The notes: generated by a model from the letters alone, not told the origin. A DNA stretch of 64,000 nucleotides from JAFCUW01 sp049898325 (GCF_049898325.1 NZ_JAFCXL010000020.1:1-64000), one strand, 5' to 3'. Positions 24,073 through 33,246 are shown, counted from the first letter of the stretch. Translations and numbers: made by a program.

Positions 24073-25365
24073 TTGTCCTTCGAATCGTTTTTCCAGTTAA
24101 AAGAGCACGGCAGCACGATCCGCACCGAACTGCTGGCGGGCCTGACCACCTTCCTGACGATGGCCTACATCATCTTCGTCAACCCCGCCATCCTGCACGA
24201 CGCCGGCATGCCGCGCGAAGCGGTGTTTGTCGCCACCTGCCTGGCGGCGGCCATCGGTAGCGCCGTCATGGGCCTGTACGCCAACTACCCGATCGGGATG
24301 GCGCCCGGGATGGGCCTGAACGCCTATTTTGCCTATACGGTGGTGCTGGGCAGCGGGGTGGCGTGGCAGGCGGCGCTGGGCGCGGTGTTCATGTCCGGCT
24401 GCCTGTTTGTGCTGGTGAGCGTGCTGGGACTGCGCGGCATGATCGTGCGCGGCATCGCGCCGTCCCTGCGCACCGCCATCGGCGTGGGCATCGGCCTGTT
24501 CCTGGGCCTGATCGCCCTGAAAAACGCGGGCCTGGTGGTGGCCAACCCGGCCACCATGGTCGCCGCCGGCAATCTGCACCAGCCGCAGGTACTGATGGCG
24601 GTGTTCGGTTTTCTGCTGATCGTCACGCTCGACCACCTGCGCGTGCGCGGCGCCATCCTGATCGGCATCATCGCCGTCACCCTGCTCAGCTTTGTCTTTG
24701 GCGGCAACCATTACCAGGGCCTGTTCGCCGCGCCGCCGTCGCTGGCGCCGACGTTCCTGCAGATGGACCTGCAAGGCGCGCTGTCGATGGGGGTGGTCAA
24801 CGTGGTGCTGGTGTTTTTCCTCGTCGAGCTGTTCGACGCCACCGGCACCCTGATGGGGGTCGCGGCGCGCGCCGGCTTGCTCACCGAAGGCAAGATGGCC
24901 CGCCTGAACCGCGCCCTGCTGGCCGACAGCGCGGCCATTGTCGCCGGCGCCGCGCTGGGCACCTCGAGCACCACGGCGTTCGCCGAAAGCGCCGCCGGCG
25001 TGCAGGCGGGCGGGCGCACGGGGCTGACCGCCGTCACGGTGGCGCTGCTGTTCCTGGCTTGCCTGTTCATCGCGCCGCTGGCCGGCGTGGTGCCGGCCTA
25101 TGCCACCGCGCCCGCCCTGCTGTTCGTGGCCTGCCTGATGCTGCGCGAACTGGGCGAGATCGACTGGCAGGACACCACCGAGGCGGTGCCGGCGGCGATC
25201 ACGGCCATCTCGATCCCGTTCACGTATTCGATCGCCGAGGGCATCGGTTTTGGCTTCATCACCTACGCGGTCTTGAAGCTTTGCACGGGACGCGCCCGCG
25301 CTGTGGCGCCCGTGGTGTGGGTCATCGCCGCCGTATTCGCCGCACGCTTCGCCTGGCTGGCCTGA
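24073..25365 (+). CDS. NCS2-family purine permease, AzgA-like
   Basis: A polytopic membrane protein of 430 residues. I choose TTG at 24073 because AGGAG at 24062-24066 sits six bases upstream; a TTG at 24052 is the longer alternative. Family features are RTELLAGLTTFLTMAYIIFVNP near the N-terminus, GMAPGMGLNAYFAYTVV, LFDATGTLMGVA and ALGTSSTTAFAESAAGVQAGG. These match the AzgA/GhxP branch that imports adenine, guanine or hypoxanthine with protons. It has the usual length (12-14 helices). It stands alone: the DoxX-like remnant lies upstream and the thioredoxin-like gene converges. Confidence 0.92.
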   Translation: MSFESFFQLKEHGSTIRTELLAGLTTFLTMAYIIFVNPAILHDAGMPREAVFVATCLAAAIGSAVMGLYANYPIGMAPGMGLNAYFAYTVVLGSGVAWQAALGAVFMSGCLFVLVSVLGLRGMIVRGIAPSLRTAIGVGIGLFLGLIALKNAGLVVANPATMVAAGNLHQPQVLMAVFGFLLIVTLDHLRVRGAILIGIIAVTLLSFVFGGNHYQGLFAAPPSLAPTFLQMDLQGALSMGVVNVVLVFFLVELFDATGTLMGVAARAGLLTEGKMARLNRALLADSAAIVAGAALGTSSTTAFAESAAGVQAGGRTGLTAVTVALLFLACLFIAPLAGVVPAYATAPALLFVACLMLRELGEIDWQDTTEAVPAAITAISIPFTYSIAEGIGFGFITYAVLKLCTGRARAVAPVVWVIAAVFAARFAWLA

Positions 25366-25387
25366 ACCGCGCGCCGGCGCCCGGCCG

Positions 25388-25705
25388 TCAGGATGCTGCA
25401 GCGAGCGCCGCCGCCACCGCCACCTGGTCGGCCGGCCGCACCACGCGCGCCACTTCGACGCCGTCCTTGAGCACCACCACGGTGGGCCACAGCTTGACCT
25501 TGAACGAGCGCCCCAGCGGCCGCCCGCTGCCATCTTCCACCTTGAGATGGCGCACCCCGGCGCTGGCGCCGATGGCCCCTGCAATCGCCGCCGCCGCGCC
25601 CTTGCAGTAGCCGCACCAGTCGGTGCCGAAATCGAGCGCGGTGACGCCCGCCATGGCATCGATATCGCCGCGCAGCGGCTGTTGGCTCGAATATGGTTTG
25701 TCCAA
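25388..25705 (-). CDS. Thioredoxin-like protein
   Basis: The 105-residue protein has a thioredoxin fold with active site TDWCGYCKG (Cys 31 and 34 region), a CGYC variant of the usual CGPC, and a cis-Pro motif KLWPTVVVLKDG. No signal peptide is seen, so it is cytoplasmic. It probably acts as a disulfide reductase or in thiol repair; no partner reductase is adjacent. A perfect palindrome ATTGATCGATCAAT lies 18 bp upstream of its start. Confidence 0.88.
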   Translation of the reverse strand: MDKPYSSQQPLRGDIDAMAGVTALDFGTDWCGYCKGAAAAIAGAIGASAGVRHLKVEDGSGRPLGRSFKVKLWPTVVVLKDGVEVARVVRPADQVAVAAALAAAS

Positions 25706-25722
25706 GATGGTTCCCTTTATCT

Positions 25723-25736
25723 ATTGATCGATCAAT
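25723..25736. promoter_or_regulatory. 14-bp palindrome upstream of the thioredoxin-like gene
   Basis: ATTGATCGATCAAT is perfectly self-complementary and sits where the 5' untranslated region or promoter of the thioredoxin-like gene should be. It resembles an FNR half-site pair but with two instead of four spacer bases, so another regulator is more likely. Confidence 0.4.
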
Positions 25737-25888
25737 CAAACCTCAGGATACGCCATCATGCGCCAGCGTCCCTCCTTGTTGCGTGCGACCAGCGGCGCCG
25801 GGTTTGCCTGACCGGCATGCCGCAAAAGTTGGTATTTACTTTTTCCCGATTGCTTTATATTAGACCAGTACCCAATCACCGTCCTGCC

Positions 25889-26392
25889 ATGACCGCCATC
25901 CCCTCCCCGCCCGCCGCCGCGCTGGCCGATCTGCAGGCCCGCTTCTCGGCTGCCCTGCACAGCACCAGCCGCGCCTGGCGCCTGGCGATCGACCAACGCC
26001 TCAAGGACCTGGGCGTATCGCAGGCGGCGTGGATGACCATCGCCATGGTGGCCCGCAGCGCCACGCCGCCGTCGCAGAAGCAGCTGGCCGACCTGCTGGG
26101 GGTGGAGGGGCCGACCGTTGTCGCCATGGTCGACCGGCTGGTAAAAGCGGGCCTGGTGCTGCGGGTGGCGTCGCCGCACGACCGCCGCGTCAAGCTGATC
26201 GAGCTGACGGCGCCGGGTCAGGCCATGTACGCCCAGGTCAAGCAGCGCGCCGACGTGTTTCGCGCCGACCTGCTGGCCCAGTGCGATCCGGCCGCGCTGC
26301 TGGCCGCGTCGGCCCTGCTCGAACAACTGCAGGCGGCGCTGGGCGCGGTGGCCGATGTTCAGGCCGATGCGTCCGCGCGCGCAAAACCGTAG
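25889..26392 (+). CDS. MarR-family transcriptional regulator
   Basis: The 167-residue protein has MarR architecture. A dimerisation helix at the N-terminus (about 8-35) is followed by a winged helix (about 50-120) with PSQKQLADLLGVEGPTVVAM as recognition region and ASPHDRRVKLIELTAPG as the wing (the DxR...L signature). The start is ATG 25889. The ligand is unknown. It faces the monooxygenase-like gene tail to tail, with the two 3' ends overlapping by 34 bp. Confidence 0.92.
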   Translation: MTAIPSPPAAALADLQARFSAALHSTSRAWRLAIDQRLKDLGVSQAAWMTIAMVARSATPPSQKQLADLLGVEGPTVVAMVDRLVKAGLVLRVASPHDRRVKLIELTAPGQAMYAQVKQRADVFRADLLAQCDPAALLAASALLEQLQAALGAVADVQADASARAKP

Positions 26393-26706
26393 TCGCGTTC
26401 GACCCGGCAGATGCGCACCATGTAATGGTCGTACCAGTGCTGGCGCCCCAGTTGCTGGGCCAGCAGGTGCTCGCTGTCCTGCTTCCAGCGGGCGATCGCC
26501 TCCAGGCTGGACCAGTACGACACCGTGATGCCGACCTGCTCGCGCGCCGATTCGACGCCCAGGTAGCCCTGCTGGCGGGCGGCGCTGTGCAGCATCAGCG
26601 CGGCCATGGTGGCGTAAGCGTCATCGGCGGCGTCCGTGTCAGCATGGCGCAGGGACGTGAAAATCACCGCGTAGTACGGTGCAGCGGGCGTGGCGGCGAT
26701 GGTCAT
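26359..26706 (-). CDS. Antibiotic biosynthesis monooxygenase-like (ABM) protein
   Basis: The 115-residue product fits the dimeric alpha-beta barrel ABM family: YYAVIFTSLRH near the start, QQGYLGVESARE, VSYWSSLEAIARWKQDSEHL and HWYDHYMVRICRVERDYGF. Members oxidise small aromatics or degrade heme without cofactors; the exact role here cannot be read. The 3' end overlaps the convergent MarR gene, so the last codons are shared antisense. Confidence 0.82.
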   Translation of the reverse strand: MTIAATPAAPYYAVIFTSLRHADTDAADDAYATMAALMLHSAARQQGYLGVESAREQVGITVSYWSSLEAIARWKQDSEHLLAQQLGRQHWYDHYMVRICRVERDYGFARADASA

Positions 26707-26767
26707 GGGAATAAATCAATGCAAGAAAGCATGAATGCACGGTTCGGCCGGCCATTTTGCGCCTAGG

Positions 26768-27535
26768 CTAGCGCCTTGGCAACGGCGGCGCCAGCGCGCC
26801 GGCCTCGGCCGCCAGCGTGCGTATGTCGTTGAGCATCGTGGCGGGCTGCAAAAAGGCGGGGCTGTAGATTTCGCGCACCTGGCCGCGGGCGTCGAGCAGG
26901 TAGATTTTGAGCAGGTGACTGAGCAGGGGCCGTTCGCCGGCGCCATTCGTTGCGGCGGCCAGCGCCGCCCCGCCCGCCTGGGCCACCCGCACATCCTGGC
27001 CGAAGCCGGCCAGCACGGGCGCCAATTGGCGCGATGACTGGCAAGTGAGGAAATACCAGCGCGGCGACGCACTGCTGCGGGCGTCCTGGCCACCGTAGCT
27101 GCGCATCACGGGCGGGGTGTCGTAGTCGGGGTCGAAACTCATGCTGACCAGGCGCACCTGCCCGCGCAGCGCGGCATCGGCGGCGATGGCCGCCTTCAGG
27201 GTGTGCATGGTGGCCATCGCCAACGGGCAGCCGCGGGCGTCGCTGCAGGCCGTATAGACAAAGGAGAACAGGGTGATGCGCCCGGTGGTGAACTCGGCCA
27301 GCCGGTGCGCGCTGCCGTCGCTGTCCTGCACGAGGCCCTGGGGCGCCGCCATGATGCGGTCGAGCGTGTAGCTGCCCGGCGCGGGCAGCGCGAGACCGGC
27401 CTGCGTGGTGCTGGCGGCGGTGGCAGGCGTAAATGTGGGAGTGAAGGACGCCGTCAAAGCAGCAGTCAAGGCAGCAGCGGGCGCGAAGCCGGCCAGCCCA
27501 GCCAGCGCCAGCGCCAATAGGGCCCAGGCGCGCAT
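26768..27535 (-). CDS. SCO1/SenC-family copper chaperone of the methanethiol oxidase operon
   Basis: The 255-residue protein has a signal peptide (MRAWALLALALAGLAGFAPA) and a thioredoxin-like SCO domain. The metal-binding cysteines appear as CSDARGCPLA, five residues apart rather than the usual CxxxC. The distal histidine lies in LLSHLLKIYLLD. It sits 8 bases after the stop of the methanethiol oxidase reading frame, and mtoX-SCO1 pairing is known from methanethiol-oxidising bacteria, where the SCO protein is thought to help copper loading. It should act in the periplasm. Confidence 0.85.
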   Translation of the reverse strand: MRAWALLALALAGLAGFAPAAALTAALTASFTPTFTPATAASTTQAGLALPAPGSYTLDRIMAAPQGLVQDSDGSAHRLAEFTTGRITLFSFVYTACSDARGCPLAMATMHTLKAAIAADAALRGQVRLVSMSFDPDYDTPPVMRSYGGQDARSSASPRWYFLTCQSSRQLAPVLAGFGQDVRVAQAGGAALAAATNGAGERPLLSHLLKIYLLDARGQVREIYSPAFLQPATMLNDIRTLAAEAGALAPPLPRR

Positions 27536-27543
27536 CGCCGTGC

Positions 27544-28893
27544 TCAGCGCGCCGCCAGCGGCACCGGCGGGCCCAGCGCGGCGGCCGCTGCCGGCCTGGC
27601 CGGTGCGCTTGCCGCGCCCAGTTTCATGTGATGGGCACGCCCCAGCTTTTCCTTGTAAAAATCGACTTTCCAGGTTTCCGTCAGGGCCTTGCCATCCCAG
27701 GCGAAGCGCTTGACGAACTATTCGTCGTCGGCACCCTTCTTGTCCCATTTGCTCAGCAGCGAAGAGCTGACGTAGAGCCGGCTGCCATCCCAGCTTTGCG
27801 ACACCATGTTCACTTGCGAGCCCGTGTGCAGGGCGTAGGTTTGCCTGGGCGCTTCCGGGTTGGACAGGTCGAAGCGGCGCGTCATGCCGTCCATGAAGGT
27901 GTTGACCCACAGGGACTTGCCATCGGCGCTGATGGAAATATCCACCGGCAGCGGGATTTTGGCGGGATCGCCGATGGTGCCCACCGACCTGGCCTGCCAC
28001 TGGCCGGCGCCGTTTTTCTTCACCAGCCACAGCGTCGACGTGAGCGCGCTGGCGGTAATGGCCCAGTCGTCGCCTTCGTGCAGCGACCAGCGGATTTCCA
28101 GCGGTGCGCCAGGCACCTCGAAAATCTGCACCGGCTGCATGGACTTGAGGTTCCACAGCACCATGGTGGCGCCAAACTGCTTCATGGCGGCGGGGTCTTT
28201 CATCAGCTCGCCCAGGTCGCGCATGTAGTTGTGGTAGCCCGTGAAACTGGAGGTGAGCATGGCGTTGCGCGCGGGGTTGATGGCGATGTCGTAGCCGTAG
28301 CCGTCGCCGCCGCCGCTGGTGGGCATGGCGATGGTGCGCAGGAAGCTGCCGTCGTTGTTGTAGAGCGCCATGCCCGTATGACCGCCGCGGTCCTTGCTGT
28401 TCGACAAGGCCCCGATCAGCATGCGCCCCGGCAAGGCATAAAAGGTATGCGGCCCCACCAGCCCCGCGCGGCTGGCGAAGTCGGTGATGGTGCGCACCAG
28501 TTTCGGCCTGGCCGGGTCGGTGTGCACGTCGAACACATCGATGCGGCTGTCGGCGAGGCCGCCTGCCCACAGGAAGCGGCGGTCGTCGGTAAATCCAACG
28601 TGGTGCGCCTCCCCTCGCCGCCCCACCGACGTTTGCGCGATCACCTTGCCATAGCGCTTCGAGGCGGGATTGACGTCGAGCGTGACGAGCTTGTCGAAGC
28701 CGTCGCCCAGCCCCGGCACCCCCAGCGTCCACACATACAGGTAGTCTTCCTGTCCCTTGATGAGATTGGACATGTACGGCGAATTGCAGGTCTCGTCGGC
28801 CGCCACCGGGACGCTCGCGGCCAGCGCGCCCAACAGGGCAACGAGCACGGCGCACCAGCGCCCCGCCACGCGAAATTGCAGAAAAGCAAGCAT
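27544..28893 (-). pseudogene. Methanethiol oxidase (selenium-binding protein family) interrupted by an amber codon
   Basis: The start is ATG 28893 behind GGAGGGGGG. A signal peptide ends near VPVAADE, then TCNSPYMSNLIKGQEDYLYV begins the SBP56/MtoX beta-propeller (RRGEAHHVGF, LVGPHTFYALPGRMLI, DISISADGKSLWVNTF). Such enzymes oxidise methanethiol to formaldehyde, H2S and H2O2 in the periplasm. A TAG at 27718-27720 stops the frame after 391 residues. The same frame then continues with FVKRFAWDGKALTETWKVDF, YKEKLGRAHHMKLG and a tail to TGA at 27544-27546. Family members continue smoothly here, so a CAG to TAG change is the simplest reading. The lost end contains the conserved HHM motif. Confidence 0.8.
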
Positions 28894-28984
28894 CGCCCCC
28901 CTCCAGGCTGTGGATAAATAATGGCCCACTGTAGTCCGGAACGCAGCGCGATCAGATTGCTTGACGTGGCAAAATGACTAAAGT

Positions 28985-28998
28985 TTGATCTAAATCAA
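28985..28998 (-). promoter_or_regulatory. Anr/FNR-type box upstream of the methanethiol oxidase operon
   Basis: TTGATCTAAATCAA matches the FNR/Anr consensus TTGATNNNNATCAA in every defined position. Its centre lies about 98 bp upstream of the oxidase start codon. Only that operon starts in this gap (the exonuclease III gene ends into it), so activation of the oxidase-SCO operon at low oxygen is inferred. Confidence 0.7.
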
Positions 28999-29038
28999 TC
29001 GATTAAGCCCGCCCGACGCAGGGCGATGTTGCGCATAT

Positions 29039-29812
29039 TCAAGGTGCCAGTTCGATCCAGGTCGGCACGTGGTCACTGGGTTTCTCGCGGCCCCGCACGG
29101 CGTGATCGGTGGCCGCCGCCGTCAGCCGGGGCGCCAGTGCGGGACTGAGCAGCAGGTGGTCGATGCGCAAGCCGGCATTGCGCCCGTAGGCGTTGCGGAA
29201 GTAATCGTAGAAGGTGTAGATGGTCTCGTCCGGATGCAGGGTGCGCAGCGAGTCGGTCCAGCCCTGCGCCATCAGGCGCTCGAAGGCGGCCCGCGTTTCG
29301 CTGCGAAACAGGGCATCGTCGACCCAGCGCTCGGGCTTGTAGACGTCGCGCCCGGTGGGAATGACGTTGAAGTCGCCCGCCAGCACCACCGGCGCACCGC
29401 TGTCGATCAGTCCGGCGGCGTGGCTGATCAGGCGCTCCATCCAGGCCAGCTTGTAGTCGTACTTGGGACCGGGCGCCGGGTTGCCGTTGGGCAGGTACAA
29501 GCAGCATACGAGGATGCCGTCGACCAGCGCTTCGAGATAACGGCTTTGTTCGTCCGCCGCGTCGCCCGGCAAGCCGCGTCCCACCTCCAGCGGCAATTGG
29601 CCGCGCGCCAGGATGGCCACGCCGTTCCAGGCTTTCTGGCCGTGCCAGACAGCCTGGTAACCCGCTTGCGCCAGTTCGGCCTGGGGAAAGCGTTCGCCCG
29701 GGGCCTTGAGCTCCTGCAGGCAGGCGACGTCCGGCTGGGTCTCCTGCAGCCATTGCAACAGGGCCGGCAGGCGGCTGCTGATGCCGTTGACGTTAAAGGT
29801 GGCGATGCGCAT
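29039..29812 (-). CDS. xthA: Exodeoxyribonuclease III
   Basis: The 257-residue AP endonuclease/3'-5' exonuclease begins MRIATFNVNGISSRLPALLQ at ATG 29812. The motifs of the family are all visible: Q-E in DVACLQELKAP, GDFNVIP, LRIDHLLLSP and the final SDHVPTWIEL with the catalytic Asp-His pair. It repairs abasic sites in the cytoplasm. It follows the c-di-GMP protein gene on the same strand with 68 bp between. Confidence 0.95.
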   Translation of the reverse strand: MRIATFNVNGISSRLPALLQWLQETQPDVACLQELKAPGERFPQAELAQAGYQAVWHGQKAWNGVAILARGQLPLEVGRGLPGDAADEQSRYLEALVDGILVCCLYLPNGNPAPGPKYDYKLAWMERLISHAAGLIDSGAPVVLAGDFNVIPTGRDVYKPERWVDDALFRSETRAAFERLMAQGWTDSLRTLHPDETIYTFYDYFRNAYGRNAGLRIDHLLLSPALAPRLTAAATDHAVRGREKPSDHVPTWIELAP

Positions 29813-29880
29813 GCGGGCTCCGGAAGAATTGTTCGAGCCGCCATTGTCGCCGCAATCGGCCGGCGCGTCCGCGCGCGCCG

Positions 29881-32667
29881 TCAGCGCCGGATGAAGTGGG
29901 GCATATGGGCCGCCATCAGCGCCGCGCAGGCGCTGCCGCCGATCGGCCGGCTCAGGTAATAACCCTGCACCTCGTCGACCCCGTTGGCGGCCAGCAGTTC
30001 GAGCTGCTCGACCGTTTCGACGCCCTCGGCGATCACCGTCAGGCCCAGGCCATGGCCCATGGCGATGACGGCGCGCGCGATCGACAGGTCGTGCTGGTCG
30101 GTGGTGATGTCGCGCACGAAGGACTGGTCGATCTTGAGCTTGTCGACGGGGAAGCGTTTCAGGTAGCTCAGGTTCGAATAGCCGGTGCCGAAATCGTCGA
30201 TCGCCACCTTCACGCCCATCGCCTTGATGCGGCGTAAAATTTCGATGGTCTTCTCCGGGTCTGCCATCGAGGCGCTCTCGGTCAGCTCCAGTTCGAGCAG
30301 GTGGCCGTCGAGCCCCGTTTCGGCGAGGATGCGCTCGACCATCGCCACCGCGTGCGCCGAGAACTGGCGCGCCGACAGGTTGACCGACACCGGCACCGGC
30401 GCCAGTCCCTGGCGCTGCCAGGCCATCGCCTGCTCGCAGGCGCAGCGCAGCACCCACTCGCCGATCGCCATGATCATGCCGGTCTCCTCGGCCAGCGCGA
30501 TGAACAGGCCGGGCCCGATCAGGCCCTGCTGCGGATGCTGCCAGCGCACCAGTGATTCGACGCCGATGATCTCGCCCGTGCGCACGCTTGCCTGCACCTG
30601 GTAGTGCAGCACCAGTTCGTGCCGTTCGATGGCGCCGCGCAGGGCCGTTTCAAACTGGAAGCGGGCCTGGGCGTCCTGGTTGAGCGAGGGCTTGTAAAAC
30701 TCGTAGCGCTCGTCCACGCTGCTCATGGCGCGCCGCATGGCGGCGTCGGCGCCCCGGTAGATGGCGTCATAGTCCTCGCCGTCGGTCGGGTAGACGGCGA
30801 TGCCGATGGCCGGATCGAGATGCAGCTCCTGCGTGCCCAGCAAAAACGGCAGCCCCAGTTCGGCCAGCACCTGGCGCGCCATGTCGGCGAAGTCGTCCCC
30901 TTTACCCGCCATGGCGATGGCGAAGGTGCGCTCGCTGACACGGCCCACGTTGACGCCGTTGCGCTGGCGGTGGCCCAGCCGCGCGGCCGCCTGGCGCAGC
31001 ATCGACTGCTCGGCGTCCAGGCCCAGGCTCTCGGCGATCACGCGCAGCCGCTCCGGCTTGATCAATAACAGCCCTACCTGCAGGCGACCGGCGACGACAC
31101 CGTCCTGCTGCTGCAACTGGCGCACGCGATCGCGCATGACCAGGCTGTTCGGCAAACCCGTCAGGTGGTCGAAGCGGCTCATGTAATGGAGCTTTTCTTC
31201 GGCGCCGCGCAGTTCGGTGACATCGACGCCCGTGCACACCAGGTAGTCGATGCTGCCATCGTCGCTGCCCAGCCAGGTGGCCGACCAGATGATGGCGCGC
31301 AGGCCGCCGTCGCGCGCGCGCCACTGGCCGCTGAACTGCGCCGCCTCGCCCGGCTCGGGCGGATTGGCGCACAGGCGCGCCAGCCCGCCGCTCTTGGGGT
31401 CATCGTCCTGCAGCACCTCGCCGCAGTGGCGGCCGATGGCGTCGGCCCCGCTCCAGCCCAGCGCCGCCTCGCAGGCGGGGTTGAACAAACGGATGATGCA
31501 GTCGCTGTCGATCAGGCACACCAGCGCGCCGCTGGTGTCGACCACGGCCGCGAGCAGCTTGCGTTCGCCCTGCCAGGCGGCGGTGCGCTGCTTGACCTGG
31601 GTTTCCATGCTGCCGTACAGGCGCGCGCGCTCGACCGCCACGGCGATCTGGTTGCCGACGGTGGTGAGCAACTGCCACTGCTCTTCGCCGAGGCGGTCGT
31701 CGGTGGTCGTCAGGCACAGCATGCCGCGCACGGCGGCGCCGCTCGAGACGGGAATGCAGGCATGCGGTTGGCCGCTGTGCTCGCACGACACCATCTGCGG
31801 CCCGTTCAGGGCGCCGGCCAGCAGCAGGTGCTCGCACTGGCGGCAAGGCGAGGCCGGGCCGGCGGCGTTGTCGGGCCCCCCGTCCGGCACCGGGCGCAGG
31901 CGGCCATCGGCATCGATCAGCTTGAGCGAGGCGCCCAGCACGCCGGGAAAATCGAGCAGCAGCTCGAGCGCCAGCGCGCCCACCGCCTGCTCGGTGAGGG
32001 CGGGATTTAAGGCCTCGGCGATTTTATACAGGCCTTCGAGCGACTGGTAGCTATTGGTGATGCGCAGCTGCTGGGCCTTGAGCTGCTCGGTCATCTGGAT
32101 CGCTTCTTCGTAGGTCGAGATCAGCAGATCGAAAATCTGCTGGCGCTCGGCGGTGATGAAGTGGGTCTGGCCGCCCAGGTTGATGCGCATGCCCATCTGC
32201 ACGCGCTCGCTGGCGCGCACGGCGCGGTTGGCCAGGATGTAGTGAATGCGGTCGATCAGGTACTGGTTGTCGAAGGGCTTGCGCAAAAAATTATCGGCGC
32301 CGCAGTCGAGGCCGCGGATGACGTCATACAGGCTGGTAAGCGACGTCAGCAGGATCACCGGCACATCGTGCAGGGCGGCGTCCCTCTTGACTTCCTGGCA
32401 CAGGGTAAAGCCGTCCATTTCCGGCATCGCGATATCGCTCACGATCAGCGTGGGCGGCGCCGCGCGCGCCGCCGCGAGACCTTCGCGGCCATTCACGGCC
32501 AGCCGCACCCGGAAGCCCGCGTGCTCGAGAACCTGCGCCAGGTACTGGGCCTGGGTGGCGCTGTCCTCAACGACCAGGATATCGATGGCGCCATTGCCGC
32601 CCTGCTGGTGGCCGGGCGCGCCGGGGCTGTGCGGCAAACTGGCGCTCGCTGCCGGCAGCGTGTTCAT
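29881..32667 (-). CDS. Response regulator with GAF-PAS-degenerate GGDEF-EAL output
   Basis: The 928-residue protein starts at ATG 32667. The order is receiver (about 28-150; acceptor Asp in VSDIAMPEMDG, Lys in LRKPFDN), coiled linker, GAF (about 205-360), PAS (about 375-490), GGDEF-like (about 500-655) and EAL (about 665-925). The diguanylate cyclase signature reads GRVSERTF, so GGDEF activity is probably lost. The EAL side keeps its catalytic residues (VESLVRW, SVNLSARQF, ELELTES, IDDFGTGYSNL, KIDQSF, AEGVET, QGYYLSRP), so c-di-GMP hydrolysis is likely. Its start overlaps the upstream Hpt gene (ATGA, 32664-32667), suggesting a phosphorelay from that Hpt protein. Confidence 0.9.
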   Translation of the reverse strand: MNTLPAASASLPHSPGAPGHQQGGNGAIDILVVEDSATQAQYLAQVLEHAGFRVRLAVNGREGLAAARAAPPTLIVSDIAMPEMDGFTLCQEVKRDAALHDVPVILLTSLTSLYDVIRGLDCGADNFLRKPFDNQYLIDRIHYILANRAVRASERVQMGMRINLGGQTHFITAERQQIFDLLISTYEEAIQMTEQLKAQQLRITNSYQSLEGLYKIAEALNPALTEQAVGALALELLLDFPGVLGASLKLIDADGRLRPVPDGGPDNAAGPASPCRQCEHLLLAGALNGPQMVSCEHSGQPHACIPVSSGAAVRGMLCLTTTDDRLGEEQWQLLTTVGNQIAVAVERARLYGSMETQVKQRTAAWQGERKLLAAVVDTSGALVCLIDSDCIIRLFNPACEAALGWSGADAIGRHCGEVLQDDDPKSGGLARLCANPPEPGEAAQFSGQWRARDGGLRAIIWSATWLGSDDGSIDYLVCTGVDVTELRGAEEKLHYMSRFDHLTGLPNSLVMRDRVRQLQQQDGVVAGRLQVGLLLIKPERLRVIAESLGLDAEQSMLRQAAARLGHRQRNGVNVGRVSERTFAIAMAGKGDDFADMARQVLAELGLPFLLGTQELHLDPAIGIAVYPTDGEDYDAIYRGADAAMRRAMSSVDERYEFYKPSLNQDAQARFQFETALRGAIERHELVLHYQVQASVRTGEIIGVESLVRWQHPQQGLIGPGLFIALAEETGMIMAIGEWVLRCACEQAMAWQRQGLAPVPVSVNLSARQFSAHAVAMVERILAETGLDGHLLELELTESASMADPEKTIEILRRIKAMGVKVAIDDFGTGYSNLSYLKRFPVDKLKIDQSFVRDITTDQHDLSIARAVIAMGHGLGLTVIAEGVETVEQLELLAANGVDEVQGYYLSRPIGGSACAALMAAHMPHFIRR

Positions 32668-33044
32668 GGCCGCGCCCCGCTGGCGGCGCCGCAGCGCGAT
32701 ACCAGCAACAGCATCTGGTTGCGCGTCCGTCCGCCCGGCGCCGCCACCAGTTGGGCAATCAGGGCAATGGCGGCGCCGGCCAGCTCGCGCCGCCCGCCGT
32801 CGACGCCGTCGACGCAGTCGCCAAGCGCCCCTTCGACGGCGCGGCACAGGTACTCGACGTCGAGTAGCTCGACCGCGCGGGCGGCGCCGGCCAGCGTATG
32901 AAGCCGCTCGCGCAGGCCGCCCAGCGCCGCCGCGTGGTCGCCAGCGCCGCCCAGCGCCGCCAGCTGGGCGCGCATGGCCTCGAGGTGGCCGCGACACTCG
33001 GCGTCGAACAGTTCGATCAGTGGCTGCGGTGCTGCATGGTCCAT
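32664..33044 (-). CDS. Hpt-domain phosphotransfer protein
   Basis: The 126-residue protein starts at ATG 33044 with AGGAGG just upstream. It is a helical bundle with the phosphorylatable histidine in RLHTLAGAARAVEL (about residue 52), close to the Hpt signature HxLKGxA except that the lysine is Ala. It probably relays phosphate to the receiver of the downstream c-di-GMP protein, with which it overlaps by four bases. No kinase adjoins, so the donor is one of the hybrid kinases elsewhere. Confidence 0.8.
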   Translation of the reverse strand: MDHAAPQPLIELFDAECRGHLEAMRAQLAALGGAGDHAAALGGLRERLHTLAGAARAVELLDVEYLCRAVEGALGDCVDGVDGGRRELAGAAIALIAQLVAAPGGRTRNQMLLLVSRCGAASGARP

Positions 33045-33246
33045 CTCATCCTCCTGGCACCAGCGCGTCCCGGCTGTACCATTCATGGTCGGGCTTGCAA
33101 TGCTCTAAGCATAGTACTACGAAGACAATAATGGCGTGGCGGAAATTATTCCACGGGCAGGCACGCACCGGCCGTGCCAAAACGTTAAATAAATATTATC
33201 GCGAATTTTACCTTTTACGCCCCCCCGTCCGCAGCCGCTCAGCTTG

